A stretch of 64,000 bases of DNA from Flavobacterium silvaticum (GCF_012911565.1 NZ_JAAMPU010000102.1:1-64000); one strand, 5' to 3'; positions 1-9,135 are shown, counted from the first letter of the stretch. Numbers and translations are program-made. The notes: generated from the sequence alone by a model not told the origin.

Positions 1-792
1 ACACGGCACCTACATTTACCCAGGTAGCCGCGATCTGTTCCGGGGCGACTCTATCGGCTTTGCCTACGACTTCCAATAACGGCATCACGGGAAGCTGGTC
101 ACCGGCGCTCAATAACACCGCGACTACGACTTATACGTTCACCCCGACTGCAGGTCAGTGTGCGACTACGGCTACGATGTCCATCACGGTCAACTCGAAC
201 ACGGCACCTACTTTCACACAGGTGGCTGCGATCTGTTCGGGAGCGACTCTATCGTCTTTGCCGACGACTTCCAATAACGGCATCACGGGAAGCTGGTCAC
301 CGGTGCTGAACAATACTGAGACCACGACGTACACGTTCACGCCATCGGCAGGACAATGTGCTATTACGGCTACGATGACAATCACGGTGAATTCGAACAC
401 AATACCTACGTTCACCCAGGTAGCGGCGATCTGTTCGGGAGCGACTCTATCGGCTTTGCCTACCACTTCCAATAACGGCATCACGGGAAGCTGGTCGCCG
501 GCACTCGATAACACCGCTACTATGACGTACACGTTCACGCCATCGGCAGGTCAGTGTGCTACATCTGCAACGATGACAATCACGGTCAACTCGAACACAA
601 TACCTACGTTCACCCAGGTAGCGGCGATCTGTTCGGGAGCGACTTTATCGGCTTTGCCCACGACTTCCAATAACGGTATCACGGGAAGCTGGTCACCGGC
701 ACTCGATAACACCGCGACTACGACATACACGTTCACGCCATCGGCAGGTCAGTGTGCTACATCTGCGACGATGACCATCGTAGTATATTCGG
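1..792 (+). repeat. 198-bp tandem coding repeats, four copies
   Basis: Units begin at 1, 199, 397 and 595 with an exact 198-bp (66-codon) spacing, seen from the recurring CCAATAACGG at 73, 271, 469 and 667. Copies differ at scattered positions only. The array probably continues left of the window. The fifth position (from 793) has diverged into the non-repeated C-terminal segment. Confidence 0.95.
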
Positions 793-1277
793 TTGCTGCT
801 CCGACAGGCTCAACCTCACAATCTTATGTTGAAGGAGCAACAGTTGCTGATTTGCTGGCTACAGGTGAAAATGTGGAATGGTTTGCAACGTATGAAGAAG
901 CAATATCAGGACTCAATCCGTTGGATGCATCTGAGATTTTGGCAGATGGAACTACCTATTTTGCCATTCAGCATGTAGACGGATGCCAATCGGTTGAGCC
1001 ACTTGCTGTATCTGTTACGGTAACTTTGGGTGTGCAAGACGATTTGAAAGGGCAGTTGCGTTTCTATCCGAATCCTGTAACCGGATCTTTACAGTTGGAA
1101 TATGAGGGCGGAATAACATCTGTAACCATCGTAAATCTACTCGGACAAAAAGTCCTGACCCGAAAATATGATGCGCCTGAAGTTTCGGTTGATTTTTCAG
1201 CATTGCCGGCAGCAGTGTATCTTGTTGAGGTAAAATCCGGTTCACAACAAACGATTTTCCGGATCGTAAAACGATAA
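1..1277 (+). CDS. Repeat-rich T9SS-secreted surface protein, 3' part only
   Basis: The reading frame is open to the left edge (frame starts at base 3), so this is the C-terminal part of a larger protein. It has four near-identical 66-residue repeats, each carrying the blocks FTQVAAICSGATL, TTSNNGITGSWSP and TYTFTP-AGQC. A diverged segment of about 90 residues follows, then a type A T9SS sorting domain with FYPNPVTG and the terminal RIVKR. By family knowledge such proteins cross the outer membrane through the gliding-associated T9SS and are cell-surface bound or released. The repeats look like stacked Ig-like or adhesin modules with paired Cys residues. Ligand and length are unknown. A hairpin terminator follows. 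Confidence 0.85.
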   Translation, partial: TAPTFTQVAAICSGATLSALPTTSNNGITGSWSPALNNTATTTYTFTPTAGQCATTATMSITVNSNTAPTFTQVAAICSGATLSSLPTTSNNGITGSWSPVLNNTETTTYTFTPSAGQCAITATMTITVNSNTIPTFTQVAAICSGATLSALPTTSNNGITGSWSPALDNTATMTYTFTPSAGQCATSATMTITVNSNTIPTFTQVAAICSGATLSALPTTSNNGITGSWSPALDNTATTTYTFTPSAGQCATSATMTIVVYSVAAPTGSTSQSYVEGATVADLLATGENVEWFATYEEAISGLNPLDASEILADGTTYFAIQHVDGCQSVEPLAVSVTVTLGVQDDLKGQLRFYPNPVTGSLQLEYEGGITSVTIVNLLGQKVLTRKYDAPEVSVDFSALPAAVYLVEVKSGSQQTIFRIVKR

Positions 1278-1295
1278 TAAGTTAAGTTTTTAATG

Positions 1296-1330
1296 AAAAA
1301 CCGCGGTGTCTGTACTGCGGTTTTTCTTTT
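1296..1330 (+). terminator. Intrinsic terminator after the T9SS repeat gene
   Basis: AAAAACCGC at 1296-1304 pairs with GCGGTTTTT at 1317-1325, and a T-rich tail follows. It separates the surface protein gene from the LytTR regulator. Confidence 0.85.
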
Positions 1331-1355
1331 GTTATTTTCCAGATTTTTGATTCCA

Positions 1356-1363
1356 TATCTTTA
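1356..1363 (+). promoter_or_regulatory. Putative -7 element for the LytTR regulator
   Basis: TATCTTTA matches the Bacteroidota -7 consensus TAnnTTTG at all but the last base and lies 15 bp before the ATG. No well-spaced TTG (-33) is visible, so this is tentative. Confidence 0.4.
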
Positions 1364-1378
1364 CGACAAGTACAAAAT

Positions 1379-2128
1379 ATGCTGAGAGCCATCATTATAG
1401 ACGATATCGATACGATCCGGGCCAAGAATATGGCCCTTATCAAAAAGCATTGCCCCAATGTTGCCATCATAGCGGAGGCAAACGATGTAAAATCTGGGGT
1501 CGAAGTCATACGAAAATACCTGCCCGATTTGGTATTCCTCGATATAGAAATGCCTGATGGAACCGGCTTCAACCTGTTGCAGCAACTTCGACCTGTCAAT
1601 TTCAAAGTCATCTTTATAACCGGTTTCCAGGATTTCGCGATAAAGGCGTTCCGTTTTTCGGCCATTGATTATCTGCTCAAGCCGATTGACCCGACTGACT
1701 TGATCGAAGCCGTAAAAAAAGCAGAGGATTCTGTTACCAAGGAAGCATTCGATATTCGGCTGAGCACCTTGTTTACCAATATCGAACGACCGAAAGACCT
1801 GCAAAAACTGGTTCTTAAAACCATGGATAAGATTTATTCGGTCAACGTCCAGGATATCGTCAATTGTGAATCCGACAGGAATTACACCACATTTTTCTTT
1901 ATCAATGCGCCTAAACTGGTGGTTTCGACGACGCTCAAAGAATATGATACGCTGTTGTCTCCGCTGGGTTTCTTCAGGACGCATCAATCCCATTTGATCA
2001 ATATGATGTATTTCGATCATCTGCTTAAAAGTGACGGAGGTTCGACCATTATCCTCAAGAACAAATCTACCATTCCTTTGGCCGTGCGTAAACGGGATGA
2101 ATTCATGGCGCTGCTCGAAACGCTGTGA
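1379..2128 (+). CDS. LytTR-family response regulator
   Basis: This 249-aa two-component response regulator has an N-terminal receiver domain (about 1-120) with acidic pocket D8/D9, phosphoacceptor D55 in FLDIEMPDG, T81 and K101 in LLKPID. A LytTR DNA-binding domain occupies about 140-249, including RTHQSHLINM. By family it is phosphorylated by a membrane histidine kinase of the LytS/YehU type and then binds promoter direct repeats. No kinase gene is in view, so partner and targets are unknown. A 265-aa frame on the opposite strand is longer but has no family features and is rejected. The preceding hairpin suggests a single-gene transcript. Confidence 0.92.
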   Translation: MLRAIIIDDIDTIRAKNMALIKKHCPNVAIIAEANDVKSGVEVIRKYLPDLVFLDIEMPDGTGFNLLQQLRPVNFKVIFITGFQDFAIKAFRFSAIDYLLKPIDPTDLIEAVKKAEDSVTKEAFDIRLSTLFTNIERPKDLQKLVLKTMDKIYSVNVQDIVNCESDRNYTTFFFINAPKLVVSTTLKEYDTLLSPLGFFRTHQSHLINMMYFDHLLKSDGGSTIILKNKSTIPLAVRKRDEFMALLETL

Positions 2129-2207
2129 TTTTTGGTTTTGAATGATGATTTTCAACAAATTGTCAATTATTTGGGAGATGACATTTCAGTATTGACATTT
2201 TTCCTTC

Positions 2208-2215
2208 TATTTTTG
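2208..2215 (+). promoter_or_regulatory. -7 element of the lspA promoter
   Basis: TATTTTTG is an exact match to TAnnTTTG and lies 19 bp before the lspA ATG. A TTG at 2192-2194 is only 13 bp upstream, shorter than the usual 17-23 bp, so the -33 box is uncertain. Confidence 0.6.
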
Positions 2216-2234
2216 CCGCAATAAAAAAATCTGC

Positions 2235-2888
2235 ATGTCCCTACGCAAAGCTTATCTGATCATTTTTTTGGTCCTTGCCATTGATCAGTTTACCAAAATA
2301 TATGTCAAGACCAATTTTTTCCTCGGTGACATGGTTCCTAAAGACGGTTGGTTCCGGCTCTATTTCATTGAAAACGAAGGCATGGCCTGGGGAACTGAAA
2401 TTCCGGGCCAGTATGGCAAATTGATCCTGACGGTTTTCAGATTGCTCGCGGTTTGCGGCATCGGATATTGGCTCAACAGCGCCATAAAGGCTAAATCTTC
2501 CAATTACCTTATCGTTGCCATTGCGCTGATTCTTGCAGGTGCTTTCGGGAACATCATCGATTCGGTTTTTTACGGGGTTATTTTTGACGATAGCCACCAC
2601 CAATTAGCTACATTATTTTCTGACAGGCCTTATGGAACCTGGTTTCACGGAAAAGTGGTCGATATGATTTACCTGCCGTTCGTAGAAGATTACCTGTTGC
2701 CGGAATGGGTTCCGTTTTGGGGCGGGAAACAATTCACGTTTTTCAATGCGATTTTCAACGTAGCCGATTCTGCTATCTCAATTGGCGTCGGAATCCTTAT
2801 TGTCTTCAACAAAAAGGCGTTCCATAAGGAAGAAGAAAAGCCCGCTGTTGCTACACCTGCCGAAAATCAAACACGTTCTCAGGAGTAA
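2235..2888 (+). CDS. lspA: Lipoprotein signal peptidase (signal peptidase II)
   Basis: LspA is the inner-membrane aspartyl protease that cleaves the signal peptide of prolipoproteins after lipidation of the lipobox Cys. The 217-aa protein has the four expected membrane segments, the IDQFTK motif near residue 16, GNIID near 105, and the catalytic pair D143 (VVDMI) and D178 (NVADSA). A loop of about 25 extra residues sits between GNIID and VVDMI compared with E. coli LspA; I believe this is common in Bacteroidota. The window holds many lipoproteins that would be substrates (M23 peptidase, RlpA, AcrA- and TolC-like). Its 3' end overlaps the convergent fau gene by 38 bp. Confidence 0.95.
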   Translation: MSLRKAYLIIFLVLAIDQFTKIYVKTNFFLGDMVPKDGWFRLYFIENEGMAWGTEIPGQYGKLILTVFRLLAVCGIGYWLNSAIKAKSSNYLIVAIALILAGAFGNIIDSVFYGVIFDDSHHQLATLFSDRPYGTWFHGKVVDMIYLPFVEDYLLPEWVPFWGGKQFTFFNAIFNVADSAISIGVGILIVFNKKAFHKEEEKPAVATPAENQTRSQE

Positions 2889-3423
2889 CACAAAAGTCAA
2901 GCGCGATATCTGTCGGCAGTACATCTTCCCAACTATCGGAAATATCGTAAAACGAAACCCCGATTTTGAGTACATTGCTATTGCAGTCAGAAAGAAACCG
3001 GTCGTAAAATCCTTTTCCATACCCGATTCGCTGTCCGTTTGCATCAAAGGCAAGCAACGGAACAATTACAGCTTCTATCTTATTTGGCGGCACCTCGATT
3101 CCATCTTCTGGTTCAGGAATTCCATATTCGTTGACGATAATGCGCGTGGAATCCGTCAGTAAAAAGTGATGCATCTGATGGCTTTCGAAATCACTTCTGG
3201 ACAAAACCACTTCTTTGTCTTTTCCTTGCAATAAAGTCAGCAGGAATTCGGTATCAACCTCATTTTTGGAACGGATTGGAAGAAAGACATGAAAGTATTT
3301 CATATCCCAAATCGGAAGCCTTAAAAATTGGTTTGCGATGCCAAGGCTCAGCGATTCTATCTCGTCCGGAGTCAGTTTTTTGCGTAAATCCAGATAGCGT
3401 TTCCTAACTTCGGCTTTTGTCAT
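2851..3423 (-). CDS. 5-formyltetrahydrofolate cyclo-ligase
   Basis: This 190-aa enzyme of the YgfA/MTHFS family uses ATP to convert 5-formyl-THF to 5,10-methenyl-THF, recycling stored folate in the cytosol. Visible signs are an N-terminal RKRYLDLRKKL segment, IPEPEDG near residue 98 and the family signature GQRIGYGKGFYDRFL near 130-144. The length is normal. The start is the ATG at 3423 (MTKAEVRKRYL). It lies alone on the minus strand between lspA and uvrC. Its last 38 coding bases are antisense to the lspA 3' end, so the two genes cannot both end in a conventional terminator between them. Confidence 0.92.
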   Translation of the reverse strand: MTKAEVRKRYLDLRKKLTPDEIESLSLGIANQFLRLPIWDMKYFHVFLPIRSKNEVDTEFLLTLLQGKDKEVVLSRSDFESHQMHHFLLTDSTRIIVNEYGIPEPEDGIEVPPNKIEAVIVPLLAFDANGQRIGYGKGFYDRFLSDCNSNVLKIGVSFYDISDSWEDVLPTDIALDFCVTPENVFDFRQV

Positions 3424-3500
3424 TTTCCTTCAATTGATACGATACGCCAAAAGCGCGCGTTAAAAGTAACGAATCCAAATGTTTTACTGCCTCACTGAAA

Positions 3501-3530
3501 TTGCCTGACGACAGCTTTTCGTTATTTTTG
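3501..3530 (+). promoter_or_regulatory. uvrC promoter, apparently giving a leaderless mRNA
   Basis: TTG at 3501-3503, a 19-bp spacer and an exact TATTTTTG at 3523-3530 make a full Bacteroidota promoter. The uvrC ATG starts at 3535, where transcription itself should begin, so the 5' leader is predicted to be nearly absent. Confidence 0.75.
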
Positions 3531-3534
3531 CTGT

Positions 3535-5340
3535 ATGACCCACAATCCGCTTGCGTTACAAATACAGACACTGCCAGATAATCCCGGCGTGTATCAGTAT
3601 TACGACAAAGACGAAAAACTACTGTATGTGGGCAAGGCGAAAAACCTCAAAAAACGGGTTTCGTCATATTTCAACAAAGTCCACGATAATGCGCGCACGA
3701 ACGTTATGGTTCGCAAAATCGTGACCATCAAACATATCGTCGTGCTTTCTGAAAGCGATGCCTTGCTTTTGGAGAACAACATGATCAAGAACCTGCAGCC
3801 GCGGTTCAATGTGATGCTCAAAGACGACAAGACGTATCCGTGGATCTGTATCAAGAAGGAAGCTTTCCCGAGGATTTTTTCTACCCGCAAAATGATCCGC
3901 GACGGTTCGGAATATTTCGGGCCATATACCAGTTTCAAAACGATTTATACGATCCTCGATATGATCAAGGAATTGTATCCGTTGCGGACGTGCAATTATG
4001 ATTTGACGGATTCAAATATCGAAAGCGGCAAATTCAAAGTGTGCCTCGAATACCATATCGGGAATTGCAAAGGACCTTGTGAAGGTTATGAAAGCCGGGA
4101 GAATTATGAGAAGCACGTCGATATGATCCGTGAAATCCTTAAGGGAAATTTCGGCACATCTTTAAAGGATTTCAAGAAGCAGATGCAGGAATATGCGTCT
4201 GAAATGCAATTCGAGAAAGCACAATATATCAAGAACAAGATGGAAGTGCTGGAGAATTACCAGTCGCGGTCGATAGTCGCCAATCCGAAGTTGACGAATG
4301 TAGATGTCTTTTCGATTGTGTCCGATGAAGGCGCGGCTTATGTCAATTACATGCAGATTGCCCATGGGTCTGTCATCCGTTCGCACACGCTCGAACTCAA
4401 AAAGAAACTCGATGAAACCGATGAGGAATTGCTCGAACTCGGAATAGTCGAAATCATGGAACGATTCGAACTCCGGCCAAAAGAAGTCATTGTTCCGTTT
4501 GCCGTCGATTTGGGCGAGAAGATAAAAGTCACCGTGCCACAACTCGGCGATAAGAAACAAATCCTGGAATTGTCCGTCCGAAACGCGAAATATTACCGGA
4601 TGGAACAACTCAAGCAAATCCAGATCGTCGATCCGGACAGACACACCAATCGGATTATGGCCCAGATGCAAAAAGATTTACGTCTGCCCGAAGAACCGCG
4701 CCATATCGAATGTTTTGATAATTCGAACATCCAGGGAACGAATCCCGTTTCGGCATGCGTCGTTTTCAAGGATGGAAAGGCCAGCAAGAAAGATTACCGT
4801 CATTTCAATATCAAGACCGTCGACGGCCCGAACGATTTCGCTTCGATGGAAGAAGTCGTCCACAGAAGATATCGCCGATTGCTCGACGAAAACCAGCCCC
4901 TTCCGCAATTGATTATCATCGATGGGGGAAAAGGACAGTTGTCGGCAGCATTAAAAAGCCTCGAGCTTCTGGGCCTCAGGGGAAAAATTTCGATTCTGGG
5001 TATCGCGAAACGTTTGGAGGAATTGTTTTATCCGGACGATCCGGTTCCATTGTACCTTGACAAGAAATCGGAAACACTCAAAATCATCCAACAGCTCAGA
5101 AACGAGGCACACCGGTTCGGGATTACGCACCACCGCGACAAGCGCAGCAAAGGCGCTTTGAAAACATCTATGGAAAGCATTCCGGGCGTGGGTGAGAAAA
5201 CCATGACGGAACTCATCAAACATTTCAAGTCGGTCAAGCGTTTGAAGCTGGCATCCGAACCTGAAATCGCTGCCATAGTTGGAAATTCAAGAGCCCAAAA
5301 AATCATCGCGTTTTATCAATCGGAAAAAGCAGGTTCATGA
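3535..5340 (+). CDS. uvrC: UvrABC system protein C (excinuclease subunit)
   Basis: UvrC makes the two incisions flanking a DNA lesion in nucleotide excision repair after UvrA/UvrB loading. The 601-aa protein shows the N-terminal GIY-YIG nuclease (NPGVYQYYD...LLYVGKAKNLKKRV, about 15-45), a UvrB-interacting UVR segment (MQFEKAQYIKNKMEVL near 225), the RNase H-like C-terminal nuclease (ECFDNSNIQGTNPVSACVVF, IIDGGKGQL, HRFGITHHR) and a terminal helix-hairpin-helix (SIPGVGEKTM). The ATG at 3535 fits the usual N-terminus, and no other start precedes the GIY motif. Its stop overlaps the ATG of the patatin gene (ATGA), so the two are probably cotranscribed. Confidence 0.97.
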   Translation: MTHNPLALQIQTLPDNPGVYQYYDKDEKLLYVGKAKNLKKRVSSYFNKVHDNARTNVMVRKIVTIKHIVVLSESDALLLENNMIKNLQPRFNVMLKDDKTYPWICIKKEAFPRIFSTRKMIRDGSEYFGPYTSFKTIYTILDMIKELYPLRTCNYDLTDSNIESGKFKVCLEYHIGNCKGPCEGYESRENYEKHVDMIREILKGNFGTSLKDFKKQMQEYASEMQFEKAQYIKNKMEVLENYQSRSIVANPKLTNVDVFSIVSDEGAAYVNYMQIAHGSVIRSHTLELKKKLDETDEELLELGIVEIMERFELRPKEVIVPFAVDLGEKIKVTVPQLGDKKQILELSVRNAKYYRMEQLKQIQIVDPDRHTNRIMAQMQKDLRLPEEPRHIECFDNSNIQGTNPVSACVVFKDGKASKKDYRHFNIKTVDGPNDFASMEEVVHRRYRRLLDENQPLPQLIIIDGGKGQLSAALKSLELLGLRGKISILGIAKRLEELFYPDDPVPLYLDKKSETLKIIQQLRNEAHRFGITHHRDKRSKGALKTSMESIPGVGEKTMTELIKHFKSVKRLKLASEPEIAAIVGNSRAQKIIAFYQSEKAGS

Positions 5341-7541
5341 AATATAAAATCATTCTGCTTTTGATGGTTCTTTTTTCGTGGACGATGAACGCCCAGGATT
5401 CGGTGCGCCGCCCAAAAATCGGTCTGGTTCTTAGTGGCGGCGGGGCGAAAGGCTTTGCACATATCGGCGTTCTCAAAGTGCTTGAGGAAAACGGTATCAA
5501 AGTCGATTATATCGGCGGGACGAGCATGGGTGCCATAATTGGCGGCTTATATGCTTCCGGATACAACGCGACCCAGATCGATTCCATTTTCCGTTCGACC
5601 GATTTCGATGCGCTATTGCAGGATTACTTACCCAGGGCTGCAAAAAACTTTTATGGCAAAAGATCGGACGAATTGTATGCGTTGACCTTGCCGTTCGATA
5701 ATTTCAAAATAGGCATTCCAAGGGCTTATTCCAAAGGACTTTATAATTTCAACCTGATGTCGCGCTTACTGCATCGGGTGCGTCATGTTGATGATTTCAA
5801 TAAACTTCCCATTCCGTTTTTTTGCATCGCGACCGATATCGAAACCGGCGAAGAAGTACTCTTGAACAAAGGCTATCTGCCTATGGCGATTCGCGCGAGT
5901 TCGGCATTGCCATCGTTGTTCAGCCCGGTGGAACTCGATGGGAAATTGCTTGTTGACGGAGGTGTCGCAAATAATTATCCCATTGAAGAAGTACGAAAAA
6001 TGGGTGCCGATATCATCATCGGCGTCGATGTCCAGGACGGATTGAAAGACCGCAAAGCTCTCAATGATGCCACGCGGATTCTCGGTCAGATTTCTACCAT
6101 CGGCCAAAAGGAAATCATGAAACGCAAGCGGGCCGAAACTGATATTTACATCAAGCCTGAACTCAATGAATTTTCGGTACTTTCCTTTAGCGAAGGCGGA
6201 GATATTATCGCCAAAGGGGAAGCAGCGGCGAAGGCACAACTTGAACGAATCAAATCCATTGTGCATCCTACAGGTTACAAAAGACCGGATTTGGGACGTG
6301 AAAATGACAGTTTGTGCATCCATTCGGTTTCCATAAACAAACTTGATAACTACACACGCGCTTACGTTTTGGGGAAACTGGGTTTCAAGAACCAGAGTAT
6401 GATCAGTTACGACGATTTGAAACGCGGCATCGACAACCTGAGTGCGACCCAGAACTTCAGTTCCATTTCCTATTCGATACATGAAACCGATGGCGAAGAG
6501 GAATTCCGTTTGAACCTGGTCGAGAACCCGTCGCGGACGATGCTGCGTTTCGGATTGCATTACGACGGATTGTACAAAAGCGGCGTTTTGACGAATTTTA
6601 CCCATAAACGGTTGTTGTTCAAGAACGACGTGATTTCGCTCGATGTCGGTTTGGGCGACAATACCCGATATAATCTGGATTATTATGTGGACAACGGATT
6701 TTATTTCAGCTTTGGGCTCAGGTCGCGCTACAATCAGTTCAACAGTAACATCAATACCGATTTCAGCAATGGCGATATTTTGCAGGTCTTGGGTTTGAAC
6801 ACAATCAACATCGATTTCTTCGATTTATCGAACCAGGTTTATGTACAGACACTTTTCATGCAAAAGTTCATTCTTGGCATCGGGGCGGAAATGAAGTATT
6901 TGCAGGTGCGTTCCGAAACCTTGCCGACAGCCGATAAAACCTTTGAAAAAAGCCGGTATTTCAGTACGTTGGCCTATCTGAAATACGATTCTTACGACAA
7001 TAAGTATTTCCCAAAGATCGGTTGGCTTGCTTCAGCCGATTTCCAATCGTATCTGTCGTCGACCAATTACAACCATGATTTTTCACCATATTCGATACTT
7101 AAGGCAGAAGCCGGAATTGCCCGTACGTTATACCGGAAATTTACCGTAAAAGGCAGTGCGGAAGCAGGCGGAACCATTGGTGATGGCGGTGTTCCGTATT
7201 TCAATTTCATCCTTGGCGGTTTCGGGTTCCAGCCTGTCGATAACATTAAGCCATTTTACGGATATGATTTCCTCGGAATTTCCGGTGACAGTTATCTAAA
7301 GGTGGAAGGAACGCTTGATTATGAAATCTTCCGCAAAAATCATTTGAACTTCACGGCCAATTTCGCCCAGGTCGGCAACGGATTGTTCCGCGATGCCGAT
7401 TGGATTTCATCTCCTAAATACACGGGATATGCTTTCGGTTACGGAATGGAAACGATAATTGGTCCTATTGAGATCAAATATTCGTGGTCGCCGGAATTAC
7501 CTAAAGGCTTCGTTTGGTTCAATGTAGGTTTTGCATTCTGA
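5337..7541 (+). CDS. Patatin-like phospholipase with BamA/Omp85-type barrel
   Basis: This 734-aa protein resembles the type Vd autotransporter class (PlpD/FplA). A signal peptide (about 1-19, ending NAQ) leads into a patatin domain with oxyanion loop SGGGAKG (about 33-39), nucleophile S63 in GTSMG and D207 in the VDGGV dyad motif. A POTRA-like segment follows (about 320-400), then a C-terminal 16-strand-type surface-antigen barrel ending in Phe. By family it is a lipid acyl hydrolase held at the outer membrane. Whether the patatin domain faces the periplasm or the outside cannot be told. The 4-bp overlap with uvrC suggests translational coupling but no obvious shared function. Confidence 0.9.
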   Translation: MKYKIILLLMVLFSWTMNAQDSVRRPKIGLVLSGGGAKGFAHIGVLKVLEENGIKVDYIGGTSMGAIIGGLYASGYNATQIDSIFRSTDFDALLQDYLPRAAKNFYGKRSDELYALTLPFDNFKIGIPRAYSKGLYNFNLMSRLLHRVRHVDDFNKLPIPFFCIATDIETGEEVLLNKGYLPMAIRASSALPSLFSPVELDGKLLVDGGVANNYPIEEVRKMGADIIIGVDVQDGLKDRKALNDATRILGQISTIGQKEIMKRKRAETDIYIKPELNEFSVLSFSEGGDIIAKGEAAAKAQLERIKSIVHPTGYKRPDLGRENDSLCIHSVSINKLDNYTRAYVLGKLGFKNQSMISYDDLKRGIDNLSATQNFSSISYSIHETDGEEEFRLNLVENPSRTMLRFGLHYDGLYKSGVLTNFTHKRLLFKNDVISLDVGLGDNTRYNLDYYVDNGFYFSFGLRSRYNQFNSNINTDFSNGDILQVLGLNTINIDFFDLSNQVYVQTLFMQKFILGIGAEMKYLQVRSETLPTADKTFEKSRYFSTLAYLKYDSYDNKYFPKIGWLASADFQSYLSSTNYNHDFSPYSILKAEAGIARTLYRKFTVKGSAEAGGTIGDGGVPYFNFILGGFGFQPVDNIKPFYGYDFLGISGDSYLKVEGTLDYEIFRKNHLNFTANFAQVGNGLFRDADWISSPKYTGYAFGYGMETIIGPIEIKYSWSPELPKGFVWFNVGFAF

Positions 7542-7662
7542 TCGGACAAACCAAAACATCAGTCCGTTTCATCAAGTTTTTTGGTGAAAAACTATATATT
7601 TGGCATTCTGTCTTGCTAAAATGTGTCAAGACATCATCTAAAATTAAACAAACGCTATTTAT

Positions 7663-9135
7663 ATGTCAATCTGGAAAAAGAAACCACTGACCCAATTATT
7701 GTCGGAAGCTGCTGAATCTGAAAAAGGATTGAAAAGAACGCTGACCGCATGGTCATTGGTTGCGCTCGGAATCGGGGCAATCATCGGAGCCGGACTTTTC
7801 GTACGGACAGCAACTGCGGCGGCCCAGAATGCAGGCCCATCTGTAGCCATCGGTTTTATCGTGGCGGCAATAGGATGTGCCTTGGCCGGATTGTGTTATG
7901 CCGAACTTTCTTCTTCCATTCCAATTTCAGGAAGTGCCTACACGTACACCTATGCAACTATGGGTGAATTTTTGGCATGGATAATCGGTTGGGATTTGAT
8001 TTTGGAATATGCCGTTGGAGCAGCAACCGTAGGGATTGCGTGGAGTGAATATCTAAATAATCTATTGGTCTCGGTGCTTCATGTTCAGCCCATTCCGTAT
8101 GGATTGTCGCATTCGCCTTTCCAGGTTTCTGACCTGGGTGAACACGGAATCATAAACTTGCCGGCACTGTTCATTGTGGGTGTCATCAGTTTGTTGCTGA
8201 TCAAAGGAACACAGGAATCTGCTTTTGTAAACGGTTTGATTGTAATCGTGAAAGTTGCCATCGTTGTGGCGATCATTATCGTCGGATGGGGCTTTATCAA
8301 CCCGGCGAACCACGAACCGTACATTCCACCAGCCACAACCTATGTCGATGATGCGGGTGTGAGCCATCATTTTGGTGGTATCATGGGAATTCTGGGCGCT
8401 GCGGGAACGGTTTTTTTCGCTTTTATCGGATTCGACGCGGTAAGTACGGCTGCTCAGGAAACCAAAAACCCAAAGCGCGATATGCCTATAGGTATTCTGG
8501 GCTCATTGGCCATCTGTACCTTGTTGTACATTTTGTTTGCCCACGTATTGACTGGCGTTGCTACGGTTGAAGATTTCCGTACCGGAGGAAAAGAAGCATC
8601 GGTCGCCTTTGCGATCAATAAGTATATGATTGGTTATGAATGGCTCGGCTCTTTTGTGACGATTGCTATCCTCGCCGGATTTTCTTCGGTAATATTGGTG
8701 ATGCTTTTGGGCCAGTCCCGTGTGTTTTACGCAATGGGGAAAGACGGTTTGCTTCCGGAATTTTTCAGTCATCTGCACACCAAATTCCAGACACCATACA
8801 AAGCCAACCTAATCATTCTTTTGATTGTAGGGCTTTTTGCGGCTTTCATTCCTGGCGATGTTGTGGGTGATATGACCAGTATCGGAACGTTGTTTGCCTT
8901 TATATTGGTATGTATTGCCGTTGTCGTATTGCGTAAAAAAGAACCGAACATGGTACGTGAATTCAAAACACCCTGGGTTCCGTTAGTGCCCATTTTGGGT
9001 GTTGCGGTTTGCCTGGCGATGATTTTCGGTTTGGGCTGGCTCAACTGGTTGCGACTGATTGGGTGGATGGTTTTAGGGATCATCTTCTATTTTGGTTACA
9101 GTAAGAAGCATAGCAAACTTAATAATCCTTCATAA
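7663..9135 (+). CDS. APC-superfamily amino acid permease
   Basis: This 490-aa inner-membrane transporter has about 12 hydrophobic segments. The first carries the APC signature GIGAIIGAGLF (about 37-47) and TM6 carries FFAFIGFDAVSTAAQETKNP. The sequence is closest to the cationic amino acid / YfnA-type group, which import amino acids by proton or sodium symport. Substrate cannot be assigned from sequence alone. It is bounded by a strong terminator downstream and is followed by tyrosine-degradation genes. A role in aromatic amino acid supply is possible by position but is only a guess, because the terminator separates the transcripts. Confidence 0.9.
   Translation: MSIWKKKPLTQLLSEAAESEKGLKRTLTAWSLVALGIGAIIGAGLFVRTATAAAQNAGPSVAIGFIVAAIGCALAGLCYAELSSSIPISGSAYTYTYATMGEFLAWIIGWDLILEYAVGAATVGIAWSEYLNNLLVSVLHVQPIPYGLSHSPFQVSDLGEHGIINLPALFIVGVISLLLIKGTQESAFVNGLIVIVKVAIVVAIIIVGWGFINPANHEPYIPPATTYVDDAGVSHHFGGIMGILGAAGTVFFAFIGFDAVSTAAQETKNPKRDMPIGILGSLAICTLLYILFAHVLTGVATVEDFRTGGKEASVAFAINKYMIGYEWLGSFVTIAILAGFSSVILVMLLGQSRVFYAMGKDGLLPEFFSHLHTKFQTPYKANLIILLIVGLFAAFIPGDVVGDMTSIGTLFAFILVCIAVVVLRKKEPNMVREFKTPWVPLVPILGVAVCLAMIFGLGWLNWLRLIGWMVLGIIFYFGYSKKHSKLNNPS

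Noticed and set aside
155..736. Minus-strand frames across the 66-aa repeats
   Set aside because: They are mirror frames of the repetitive coding DNA, repeat with the same 198-bp period, and have no family features.
1..792. Periodic array considered as a CRISPR or satellite
   Set aside because: The 198-bp unit is an intact 66-codon coding repeat in one open frame with no alternating unique spacers.
1361..2158. 265-aa minus-strand frame opposite the LytTR regulator, longer than the real gene
   Set aside because: The plus-strand frame has complete REC and LytTR motifs; the minus frame has none.
2782..3162. 126-aa plus-strand frame over fau
   Set aside because: It is a shadow of lspA and fau, with no recognisable protein features.
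5766..6605. 279-aa minus-strand frame inside the patatin gene
   Set aside because: It is antisense to conserved patatin and POTRA-like coding sequence.
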